From contig JAQXUQ010000031.1 in assembly GCA_029224465.1 (NCBI GenBank), positions 1-64,000 on the forward strand: 64,000 bases of DNA. The letters run 5' to 3'. The notes beneath the pieces are model-generated. The model searched no databases and was not told the origin of the DNA. It saw nothing but the letters and a program-made list of their open reading frames with translations. The position numbers and the translations under genes are program-made. The stretch's first letter is position 1. Each line of letters opens with the position of its first letter. The stretch comes from Bacillota bacterium (GTDB lineage Bacteria > Bacillota > Clostridia > Lachnospirales > Lachnospiraceae). Below, piece after piece: positions 40,866-48,577 of this stretch.

Positions 40866-42353
40866 TTACTTCCCGCTTCTCCCCTCATACAGCCCGTCAT
40901 CCATCACATCCGCCAGCTTCTTCGTCGACGGCGCAAAGCCGAACGCGGTCCCGTCGCCGGCCGCCGCGACCAGAAAGCCGATAATTCTCGGCCGGCGCAG
41001 CGCGTAATCGAGTCCGTCATAAGTCTGCTTGTAGAACTCGTTGTAATATTCAATGACATTCATCTTCATGCGGACAAAGCTTGTAATACCGGTACTTTGC
41101 GTTTCCACGAGCGACCCGTCAGTTTTGACGTAGTAGTAAAGCGGCACACGCAGCGGCGCGATCCTGTCACAGTGCAGGACATATTCCAGCACGAAAATGA
41201 AATCCTCGCACCAGTTGAGGTCCTCATCCATCCGAAGATGAAACTTTTCAATGATCGAGCGGCGGAAAAACTTGTTCCAGATAACACCATAATAAAAATC
41301 CGCAGGGTTCTTCATCATCTCATCGGCGTACCCTTGCCTCGTCAAAACTTCCCCGCTCCCGATATCCCCCTTCGGCGCCGCATGTTCACCGACGACGCGA
41401 TAGAAATCCGCTATCACCATATCGCAGTGCAAGTCTTCCAGCGTATGCACAAAAAGTGCCGTCGCCTCCGGAATGATCCAGTCATCAGCATCCAGAAACT
41501 GCACATATTCACCCTTTGCAAGATCCAGCGCCAGATTTCTTGTCGATGACACGCCGGAGTTCGGCTTGTGTACCGCGGTGACTCGCGGATCTTCCGCAGC
41601 ATACGCATCCAGAATCGCGCCCGTCTCGTCCTGACTTCCGTCATCCATAAGAATCAGCTCGAAATCCTTGAAATCCTGCCCCAAAACACTGTCTACACAT
41701 CGATGCAGAACTGTCCTTGGCTTTCCGTCCGCTCCTGTTACCTGCACTTTCTTGTCCGGGTCGTCGGAGGAAGGCCGCAGCCACGGCTTCGCGGCGTTAT
41801 AGCAAGGTATGATAATACTCACTTTCGGGACATGGCTTTCCGCGGCGCCCTGGCTCCCCGAAGCAGCATCGTTCTCCGCTGTGCCGCCAGCCGCGGCATT
41901 CCCGCGGACAATGTGCAGGTCTGCCAGCGTAAGCTTCGGCCGTTTCCGCGCGCCGTTCTTCCCTCCAGCCTGCGCCGCCGTGCGTGCGCTGTTCTTCCCG
42001 ACGGTCAAGGATGTACCGCGCGTGCCGTCCTCACCGCCAGCCTGTGCTGACTTCCGCGCCGCTTTCCTCGCGGCTTTGTCCGGCACATGGATAATCCCCA
42101 GATCCAGCAGGACAGGATACAAATATGAGGCGCCGAAAACTTTCAAAGCCTTCGGACCTTTGACCGAATAGTTCAATAATTCCGCATTATCCAGTGCCAG
42201 ACACAATGTCGAGTAAGTAATGGATTTTTCCTTGCGGCTGATTTTCATTTCATGCCCGATGACCGAATAGGTAAATTCCAGCCCGCGGGAGGTTGTGAAG
42301 GTGCGGCCGGCGTTGTTTTCCAGCTGCTGCCATACAGCATCATAGTCCATCAT
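40866..42353 (-). CDS. Family 2 glycosyltransferase with an N-terminal winged-helix-like domain
   Basis: The protein is 495 residues from the ATG at 42353 (GGGGG nine bases upstream). Residues about 1-95 resemble an accessory domain seen in unrelated Firmicutes proteins: it contains TFTTSRGLEFTYSVIGHEMK and KVFGASYLYPVLLDLGII. A low-complexity Ala/Gly/Lys linker follows (about 100-170). The GT-A domain then has KVSIIIPCYNA, ILMDDGSQDETG, FLDADDW (metal-binding DxD) and NLALDLAKGEYV. The acceptor is unknown. The gene stands alone between the family B repeats and a LuxR regulator. Confidence 0.82.
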   Translation of the reverse strand: MMDYDAVWQQLENNAGRTFTTSRGLEFTYSVIGHEMKISRKEKSITYSTLCLALDNAELLNYSVKGPKALKVFGASYLYPVLLDLGIIHVPDKAARKAARKSAQAGGEDGTRGTSLTVGKNSARTAAQAGGKNGARKRPKLTLADLHIVRGNAAAGGTAENDAASGSQGAAESHVPKVSIIIPCYNAAKPWLRPSSDDPDKKVQVTGADGKPRTVLHRCVDSVLGQDFKDFELILMDDGSQDETGAILDAYAAEDPRVTAVHKPNSGVSSTRNLALDLAKGEYVQFLDADDWIIPEATALFVHTLEDLHCDMVIADFYRVVGEHAAPKGDIGSGEVLTRQGYADEMMKNPADFYYGVIWNKFFRRSIIEKFHLRMDEDLNWCEDFIFVLEYVLHCDRIAPLRVPLYYYVKTDGSLVETQSTGITSFVRMKMNVIEYYNEFYKQTYDGLDYALRRPRIIGFLVAAAGDGTAFGFAPSTKKLADVMDDGLYEGRSGK

Positions 42354-42391
42354 GGTTCTGACCCCCTGTTGATTCTGTTCATGCCCTGTGT

Positions 42392-43276
42392 CTACTGCTT
42401 GAATCGCAGCAGTTCCCATCTGGCTTGAATGCCAAGCTTCCTATATATATGCTGCAGGTGTTTCTTGAGTGTGCCGGCGGAAATCGAAAGCGCCTGCGTG
42501 ATCTGCTCATCCGACTCGCCGGCCAGCAGATGCCCGAGGATTTCCCTTTCCCGATCAGTGAGCGTCTCCTGCTGCGACGGCCAATTGCCGGCTGCTTCGC
42601 CTGCCGTTATATCCGTGCCGCACGACTTCGGCGCGGCAGCCAATCCTGCGGCTGAAAGCGGTGCGGTCTGTGCCGATGCATTCCGCAATGCTGCCGCACC
42701 GCTGCCCGGCCACATCGCCGCGCCGCCGGCGCCTGCGACACCGCGCGTCCCCGCGGCTTCCTCCTGCATAAACCGGATCAGATGGCTGGACAGCACCTGC
42801 ACCGCAAAAACATCCTCGTCCGTGAAGGCACCTTCTTCGCGCGTGCGATAAAACGTAAATACTCCGAGAAATGTACTGCCCGCGAACAGATTCGCCTGCA
42901 GCGTGTCATACACTTGAAACGGCTCATAGCAGGCTTTGTAGATTGGCGTGCTCAGACGTTTTTCGTCGCTTAAAAGACTGCTTTCCCGCAGAATACCCGG
43001 GCGCCCGGCCTCGGACCCCCATAAAAGATGGTCCTCGCCCGAAAGCCTGATATAATTTTCCTCCGCGGGAAGGAAGGAAACCGGGTCACAGACAGGGCGG
43101 CAGAACGAAGGCCGTCCGTCCGGCTTCGGCTCCCCCGCGTGAAGTATACTCGCGAATGCGCAGGACAGGAAACGGCGGGTCATGGAAAGTACCTGTTGCT
43201 GCCTCTGCATGAAATCCGATGTGTCATACAGATGATATAAAATCTCGCTGATTGCCATGACTTCGTAGTTTTCCAT
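42392..43276 (-). CDS. LuxR family transcriptional regulator
   Basis: The protein is 294 residues from the ATG at 43276, chosen because GGAGGACG lies just before it. The N-terminal about 170 residues look like a GAF-type sensor region (YKACYEPFQVYDTLQANLFAGSTFLGVFTFY). An Ala/Gly-rich linker follows (about 175-230). The C-terminal LuxR helix-turn-helix is LTDREREILGHLLAGESDEQI, then SISAGTLKKHLQHIYRKLGI. It is divergent from putrescine aminotransferase, so it probably controls that operon through the palindromes at 43343-43368. Confidence 0.9.
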   Translation of the reverse strand: MENYEVMAISEILYHLYDTSDFMQRQQQVLSMTRRFLSCAFASILHAGEPKPDGRPSFCRPVCDPVSFLPAEENYIRLSGEDHLLWGSEAGRPGILRESSLLSDEKRLSTPIYKACYEPFQVYDTLQANLFAGSTFLGVFTFYRTREEGAFTDEDVFAVQVLSSHLIRFMQEEAAGTRGVAGAGGAAMWPGSGAAALRNASAQTAPLSAAGLAAAPKSCGTDITAGEAAGNWPSQQETLTDREREILGHLLAGESDEQITQALSISAGTLKKHLQHIYRKLGIQARWELLRFKQ

Positions 43277-43342
43277 AACGTCCTCCAATACAATGAATAT
43301 ACTCTTTCAGAGGTATAAAAGCAAACCGCTGTTCTACTTAAA

Positions 43343-43408
43343 TCGTATAATTGTATACAAAAATACGATCGATAGTCCATTGTACAGTCCGGGCGGCGCC
43401 GCTATAAT
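43343..43408 (+). promoter_or_regulatory. Promoter of the aminotransferase operon with upstream palindromes
   Basis: TTGTAC (43380-43385), a 17-bp spacer and TATAAT (43403-43408) form a near-consensus promoter. Just upstream are the 10-bp palindrome TTGTATACAA (43351-43360) and flanking TCGTAT / ATACGA, a plausible site for the divergent LuxR protein. Confidence 0.65.
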
Positions 43409-43416
43409 AAGGACAA

Positions 43417-43510
43417 TTCTTACAGAAGTAAGAACCGGCAAAAGTGTATACTAAGGATGCAAAGGCGCATGTGGTGACTGGATAGGTCAGTGCATGCGCC
43501 TTTGTTTTCA
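43417..43510 (+). promoter_or_regulatory. Structured leader with terminator-like attenuator
   Basis: The leader has two stems. The first is TTCTTAC / GTAAGAA (43417-43434). The second is AAAGGCGCATG / CATGCGCCTTT (43462-43504), with inner TGAC/GTCA pairing and then a TTTGTTTT tail. The second stem is a terminator placed between the promoter and the gene, which implies attenuation or antitermination. No known riboswitch class was recognised. Confidence 0.6.
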
Positions 43511-43529
43511 CAAAAAGGGAGGTAACATC

Positions 43530-44906
43530 ATGGCGGACAAGCAGCAGGTTATCAAAGATCTGGATGAGATCATCGGACTGATCGGTAAAGACACCAGTGA
43601 AATCACGAAGGAAGAGAAGAAAAAGATGGTCAGCGATACGCTCGACTATTTTGACAACTATGTTTCTCCGGGCTGGCTCAAATACCGCAAATCGGTGTCG
43701 TCAGATTCGGAGGACGGTGCTGTTTTGGAGTGGTACGACGAGGGTGCTTACGTATACGGGCTGAACGATGAAAAGTTCATCGACTGTCTTGGCGGCTTCG
43801 GCATCTACACCTGCGGTCACAGAAACCCTGAAATCATGGAAGTTGTACGCGAGCAGCTGAAGCATCAGGCACTGCATTCCCAGGAACTTCTGGATCCGCT
43901 TCGCGGATATCTCGCAAAGGCCATGGCTGATATTACTCCCGGTGATCTGCAGCAGTGCTTCTTTACAAACGGCGGCGCGGAAGCTGTAGAGATGGCTTTA
44001 AAGCTCGCGCGTATCGCGACCGGCGGCCGCTGGTTCATCTCGACGGTCGGCGCTTTCCACGGCAAGAGCATGGGCGCGATCTCGGTCGGCGGCAAAAACA
44101 CCTACCGCATTCCTTACACCCCGATGGTACAGCAGGTACAGCATGTGCAGTACGGTGTCGCGGAAGACATCCGCAAGGCAATTCATAACCTGCAGGCGGT
44201 CGGCGAACCGGTCGCAGCCGTTATCCTCGAGCCGATTCAGGGCGAGGCCGGCGTCATCATCCCGCCGGACGGCTATCTTACGGAAGTCCGCAAGATCTGC
44301 GACGAAACCGGTGTTGCACTGATCTTCGATGAAATCCAGACCGGCATGGGCCGCACAGGAACCATGTGGAGATGCGAGTACGAAGGCGTTACGCCGGATA
44401 TCATGACATTCGGCAAGGCATTCGGCGGCGGCATTCTCCCGATCACCGGCCTGATCTGCCGTCCGAAGATGTGGGTACAGCAGCTGATCGACAACCCGTG
44501 GCTTCTGGGCTCTCCTACTTTCGGCGGCAACCCGCTCTGCTGCGCGGCAGCTCTCGCGACGATCCGCTACATGCTGAAGAACGACATCCCGGGCGTCTGC
44601 AAACGGAAGGGCGAAATCCTCAAGGCAGGTCTGCAGTCCCTCGCCGATAAATATCCGGACATCATTCAGGAAGTCCGCGGCACCGGCCTGATGCTTGCGG
44701 TCGAGTTCCACTCCACCGAGCTTGGTTATGAGACATCGAAGGGGCTGTTTGCAAGGCGTGTTCTGACTGCCGGAACGCTCGTCAACGCCAAAACAATCCG
44801 CTTCGAGCCCACCGCCGTCATTTCCGAACAGGATATGAAGGATGTCATTTCCCGCATGGACGAAGCGCTCGCGGACACAAGAAAGCTGGTTGCTTCCGGC
44901 AGATAA
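43530..44906 (+). CDS. patA: Putrescine aminotransferase (class III, PLP-dependent)
   Basis: The protein is 458 residues from the ATG at 43530, preceded by GGGAGGTAAC; a longer upstream frame lacks support. It follows the YgjG/PatA sequence pattern closely: YFDNYVSPGWLKYRKSV, IDCLGGFGIYTCGHRNPE, ALHSQELLDPLR, ILEPIQGEAGVI, FDEIQTGMGRTG, the PLP Lys in MTFGKAFGGG, and SPTFGGNPLCCAAAL. It converts putrescine and 2-oxoglutarate to 4-aminobutanal and glutamate. It probably forms a unit with the NhaC-type transporter 182 bp downstream. A terminator-like leader precedes it. Confidence 0.92.
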   Translation: MADKQQVIKDLDEIIGLIGKDTSEITKEEKKKMVSDTLDYFDNYVSPGWLKYRKSVSSDSEDGAVLEWYDEGAYVYGLNDEKFIDCLGGFGIYTCGHRNPEIMEVVREQLKHQALHSQELLDPLRGYLAKAMADITPGDLQQCFFTNGGAEAVEMALKLARIATGGRWFISTVGAFHGKSMGAISVGGKNTYRIPYTPMVQQVQHVQYGVAEDIRKAIHNLQAVGEPVAAVILEPIQGEAGVIIPPDGYLTEVRKICDETGVALIFDEIQTGMGRTGTMWRCEYEGVTPDIMTFGKAFGGGILPITGLICRPKMWVQQLIDNPWLLGSPTFGGNPLCCAAALATIRYMLKNDIPGVCKRKGEILKAGLQSLADKYPDIIQEVRGTGLMLAVEFHSTELGYETSKGLFARRVLTAGTLVNAKTIRFEPTAVISEQDMKDVISRMDEALADTRKLVASGR

Positions 44907-45088
44907 TCCGTCAGAAAACATCACCGTCCTGCAGTTATATGTAGGTTTTACAGATACAATGGGGTATACTCTTGCGGAGGGAGTATGCCCCGTTTGTTTT
45001 GCACCTGCAGACACGGACACGCGCATCTTTTCGACACGGATGCAGCCGTAAAGAATACTCTCCGTGGATCACCGGAAAGGAGTCCGCC

Positions 45089-46447
45089 ATGAATCTTGGA
45101 CTTGCAGCCATCATCATCACATTGTGTATCATTGTCGGCGCTGTCTGGACGAAGCGCTGTCTGGAATTCATGATTGCCGGCTCGATTGCCGCTGCCATCT
45201 TCGTTTACCACGGAGGATTTCTTGCCGGGTGGGGACAGTCCCTGCAGGATATGCTTTCGGAAAACGTCTGGGTCATGCTGGTCTGTCTGCTTTTCGGCGG
45301 ACTGATCGGACTCCTGACCGATTCAAGAGGAAGCTTCGGCTTTTCCCATTATATTTCCAAAATCTGCAACACCCAGCGCAAAACACTGCTCACCACCTTC
45401 GTCATGGGCATCCTGATTTTCGTTGACGATTATCTGAATGTGCTTTCGATCGGCGCCTGCATGAAGAAAATCAGCGACCGCCAGAAGCTGCCGCGCGAGA
45501 CGCTGGCCTATCTTCTCGATTCCACCGGCGCGCCGGTGTGCGTGCTGCTGCCGTTCTCGACATGGGCTGCATTTTACGCGAGCCTTTTCTATCAGCAGGA
45601 CAGCGTCCGTTCGCTCGGTATCAAAAGTGCGATGCAGGCCTATGCAATGGCGATACCGTATTTGTTTTACCCGATCATCACACTGATCATCGTCTTCCTT
45701 TTCTGCATGGGATGGATGCCGAAGCTGGGATCCATGAAAAAAGCCTACGAGCGCGTCGAAAAGACCGGACAGGTCTACTCCGAGCGCAACCGCAAATATA
45801 ACCACGAAGCCTTTGAAGAGGATGAAACCGAAGGCAACATCTGGAATTTTCTGATTCCGATGGGTACGCTCGTTGTATTCGCGGTCATCACGAACGACAT
45901 TCTTTCGGCCGTGATTCTCGCTCTGATCCTGTGCTTCTTCCTCTATGTTCCGAGAAAAATTCTGACGCTGGACCAGTTTCTGGCCAGCGTGATGCGCGGC
46001 TTTGCCGACATGCTGCCGACATTGACGCTGCTTCTTGTGACGTTTGTTTTGAAGGATCTGTCCGCCAAAATGGGCATGACCGACTACATCATCAAGCTCG
46101 CGGAGCCGTATCTGTTCGCGGAAGTCTTCCCTGCGGCGGTGTTCATTCTGGGAGCGGTGCTGGCTTTTACAACCGGCTCCGACTGGGGGAGGAGCTCGAT
46201 CATTACCCCGATTGTTTTTCCGCTCGGCGCTGCTCTCGGCGCGAATCCGGTCCTGATTATGGCTGCCGTTATTTCGGGCGGTACGTTCGGAAGCCATGCC
46301 TGCTTCTATGCGGACGCGACGCTTCTCGCGTCCCAGTCCGCCGGCATTGAAAACATGGAGCACGCGCTCACACAGCTGCCGTATGTGATTATCGCCGCGG
46401 CGCTGTCTGTTTTGTGCTTCACGATCAGCGGATTTATTCTGCACTGA
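45089..46447 (+). CDS. NhaC-family Na+/H+ antiporter-type transporter
   Basis: The protein is 452 residues from the ATG at 45089, chosen for AAAGGAG before it and for MNLGLAAIIITLC as first helix. There are eleven to twelve membrane segments. Family features are ILIFVDDYLNVLSIGACMKKISD, STGAPVCVLLPFSTWAAFY, and the Gly/Ser-rich FTTGSDWGRSSIITPIVFPLG near the C-terminus. NhaC relatives include Na+/H+ antiporters and amino-acid or amine exchangers. Its place after putrescine aminotransferase suggests amine or amino-acid traffic rather than sodium homeostasis, but that is inference. Confidence 0.88.
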   Translation: MNLGLAAIIITLCIIVGAVWTKRCLEFMIAGSIAAAIFVYHGGFLAGWGQSLQDMLSENVWVMLVCLLFGGLIGLLTDSRGSFGFSHYISKICNTQRKTLLTTFVMGILIFVDDYLNVLSIGACMKKISDRQKLPRETLAYLLDSTGAPVCVLLPFSTWAAFYASLFYQQDSVRSLGIKSAMQAYAMAIPYLFYPIITLIIVFLFCMGWMPKLGSMKKAYERVEKTGQVYSERNRKYNHEAFEEDETEGNIWNFLIPMGTLVVFAVITNDILSAVILALILCFFLYVPRKILTLDQFLASVMRGFADMLPTLTLLLVTFVLKDLSAKMGMTDYIIKLAEPYLFAEVFPAAVFILGAVLAFTTGSDWGRSSIITPIVFPLGAALGANPVLIMAAVISGGTFGSHACFYADATLLASQSAGIENMEHALTQLPYVIIAAALSVLCFTISGFILH

Positions 46448-46459
46448 GTGGCGCGGTCC

Positions 46460-46540
46460 GCACCGAGCGGCATAAGCATTTATCCCGCGCCGAGCGGCGA
46501 GATCATTTATTCAGCGCCGAGCGGCGAGATCGTGTAAAAT
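46460..46540. repeat. 27-bp tandem repeat after the NhaC gene
   Basis: Three units exactly 27 bp apart (starts 46460, 46487, 46514), of the form GCGCCGAGCGGCGAGATCATTTATTCA. They begin about 12 bp after the stop codon and end just before the next gene. Confidence 0.75.
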
Positions 46541-46578
46541 AGAGGTATAAAAGCGGACGCAGTCCGGAGGTTTCCAGA

Positions 46579-47184
46579 ATGGGACATTACGTTGTGACAA
46601 TCCAGCGGCAGTTCGGCAGTATGGGCAGGCCGATTGCCAGAAAAATGAGTGAGATTCTCGGAATCGATTTCTATGACAGGGATATAGTGGAAGCTGCGGC
46701 AAAACAGCTCGATCTTCCGGTCTCTGTCGTAAAAAAGGAAGAGGAACGGGCGCATACGCCGTATCCGAATCCGTTTACGCGGATGTGTTTTCCCCTGGAT
46801 GACGGTACCAGCGCAACGCAGGACGACATCTTTGAAGCCCAGAAAAAGGTGATCCGGCAGATCGCCGAACAGGAAACCTGCATCATCGTGGGCCGGTGCG
46901 CGGACTTCATTCTCAGCGACATGCCGGAGAGCTGCCATATCTTCATTTATGCGCCGTACAAGACGAGGGTCTATAATTCTGTCCATTCGCTGAATCTGAA
47001 GGAAAAGGAAGCAAGGCATATGATTCATGAGGTCGACAAGGCCCGCCGCTCCTACCATATGCACTATGCCGGGTACATTCCTTCCGATCCCCGGTTCAAG
47101 CATCTGCTGATTGACAGCTCGTTCCTAGGTGTGGACGGCACGGCGGAGTATCTGGCGGAGCTGGTGCGGAGAAAATTCGGATAA
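46579..47184 (+). CDS. Cytidylate kinase-like family protein
   Basis: A 201-residue P-loop protein with N-terminal TIQRQFGSMGRPIARKMSE (nucleotide-binding loop), FYDRDIVEAAAK, and IIVGRCADFIL. This pattern marks the cytidylate-kinase-like family widespread in Clostridia. These proteins differ from canonical Cmk and their substrate is not established. GGAGGTTTCCAG precedes the start. It lies downstream of the NhaC gene, after a 27-bp tandem repeat, and may share its transcript. Confidence 0.88.
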   Translation: MGHYVVTIQRQFGSMGRPIARKMSEILGIDFYDRDIVEAAAKQLDLPVSVVKKEEERAHTPYPNPFTRMCFPLDDGTSATQDDIFEAQKKVIRQIAEQETCIIVGRCADFILSDMPESCHIFIYAPYKTRVYNSVHSLNLKEKEARHMIHEVDKARRSYHMHYAGYIPSDPRFKHLLIDSSFLGVDGTAEYLAELVRRKFG

Positions 47185-47255
47185 AGTAAGTTTTTCTGCT
47201 ATGATAGTTTTACTGGGCAATATACCGGAAATTATGATCTAGATTAGAGGATGAG

Positions 47256-47795
47256 ATGATTGCTTCAATCGATGGGTACCATATCTTCCGCGCAGTTTCC
47301 AAGAGTACGCTTTCTTCCCAACTGCAGACAGATCTTGGAAAAGATGCCGCTATCTGCAAGGAGGCATTGCAAAGGAAGCTTCCCGTATACGCTGTTTACC
47401 GCAAAACAGCACTGAAGGCATGTTATGTTTTTACGGCGCAGGATCATCTCCTCACTGTGCAGACAGAATGGAAAAAGATGGATTTTCCTGCAGACCTGCA
47501 GGAAAAAATAGATCAGGAAATATGCCGTGATTTAATGGATGTGCTGCTTCGAAAGCCGGGATACAAGGCTGAATTTCATAACTATACGGTAGATATCCGA
47601 CGAAAAGCATTCGTTTTGCAGATTGTGGAAGGTATCCTGTTCGGTATCTTCATGGGGGTGGTCTTTAACTTTGCGCTGAAACAGCCGGCTGCCGCTGTGA
47701 TCATTGGCATTCTCTGGGGTGTTATGTCAGCTATCCTTTTCACAAGCCACGAGCTTCGCCGGCAGAAGGATCAGTTTCATCTGCATCTGTCCTGA
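47256..47795 (+). CDS. Uncharacterised membrane protein
   Basis: A 179-residue protein that I do not recognise. The N-terminal 120 residues are soluble and mixed alpha/beta, with no catalytic motif visible. Two hydrophobic helices (about 126-142 and 146-164) follow, and then a short charged tail, so the N-terminus is probably cytosolic. GAGGATGAG-like sequence precedes the ATG. It follows the cytidylate-kinase-like gene by 71 bp and converges with the GntR gene. No operon logic reveals its role. Confidence 0.6.
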   Translation: MIASIDGYHIFRAVSKSTLSSQLQTDLGKDAAICKEALQRKLPVYAVYRKTALKACYVFTAQDHLLTVQTEWKKMDFPADLQEKIDQEICRDLMDVLLRKPGYKAEFHNYTVDIRRKAFVLQIVEGILFGIFMGVVFNFALKQPAAAVIIGILWGVMSAILFTSHELRRQKDQFHLHLS

Positions 47796-47822
47796 AAACT
47801 TCAGCCGGATAAAATTATGCGT

Positions 47823-48491
47823 TTATTGTTCTTGATCCGCTTTTTTACTGTTCAGGTATTCGATCACCTGATCCCGCGCAAGGGCCAGGTGTGTCGAATT
47901 ATACTTGCAGGCTTTTTCCTTTTCCCCATCCAGAAGACACTGGAGAATGGAGGCGTGCTCCATCAGGGAATTGTCAAATCTCTTCTTGCTGGTTAGGGAA
48001 ATAATACGGAACTGATGATTCATATTTTCCGCCTTTTCATAAAGCGCGGACATCAGTTCATTCTCATTCATATCTACCAGCTGCCGGTGAAATCTGGCGT
48101 CCAGCCGGATATAGGTATTCAGATCCCCCGCCCCATGCAGCCTGGAAAATTCCCGGATCTCCTCATGCAGAATATCCTTTTTGCTCTCAATGACTTCGCT
48201 GCTGATATGCATGAGCGCGTAGTTTTCTATTGCTTCCCGGACTTCAAAGATATCCTCGATATCTTTTGCGGTATACGTGCGCACAAAAATTCCCTTATTG
48301 GGAATGACGGTCGCTATCCCGTCCGCGACCAGAAGCCGCAGTGCCTCCCGGACCGGTGACCTGCTGATCCCCAGTTCGGAAGCTATGATATTTTCCTGCA
48401 GCCAGCTGCCGGAAGGATATTTCCCGGAAAAAATGTCTTCCTTTAAAATATTATAGGCCTGCTGGCTGATCGTCGTAATTGTCCTGCTCAT
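47823..48491 (-). CDS. GntR family regulator, FadR/FCD subfamily
   Basis: A 222-residue protein. The N-terminal winged helix (about 8-75) carries YNILKEDIFSGKYPSGSWLQE and SELGISRSPVREALRLLVADG. The C-terminal all-helical FCD domain has the metal/ligand-binding pattern RLDARFHRQLVDMNEN. FCD regulators of sugar-acid operons usually repress and bind TGTATACA-like palindromes; one lies at 52864-52871 before larA. It is the last gene of the GntP operon, separated from gntP by a terminator, so part of its transcription probably comes from its own promoter. Confidence 0.93.
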   Translation of the reverse strand: MSRTITTISQQAYNILKEDIFSGKYPSGSWLQENIIASELGISRSPVREALRLLVADGIATVIPNKGIFVRTYTAKDIEDIFEVREAIENYALMHISSEVIESKKDILHEEIREFSRLHGAGDLNTYIRLDARFHRQLVDMNENELMSALYEKAENMNHQFRIISLTSKKRFDNSLMEHASILQCLLDGEKEKACKYNSTHLALARDQVIEYLNSKKADQEQ

Positions 48492-48517
48492 AGCAATAAA
48501 TTATACATCATCAAGAC

Positions 48518-48559
48518 AAAAGCTGCATAGAAGCTTCCTGAGAACAGCTTCTATGCAGC
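48518..48559 (-). terminator. Intrinsic terminator between gntP and gntR
   Basis: A perfect 14-bp stem GCTGCATAGAAGCT / AGCTTCTATGCAGC with a 10-base loop, then TTTTGTCTTG on the minus strand. It should end most transcripts of the larA-uxaA-gntP operon before the regulator. Confidence 0.85.
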
Positions 48560-48577
48560 ACCTGACAAATCAGGCCA

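Noticed and set aside
43494-43529. Longer start for putrescine aminotransferase
   Set aside because: The extra 12 codons overlap the terminator hairpin, and the strong GGGAGG site fits the ATG at 43530.
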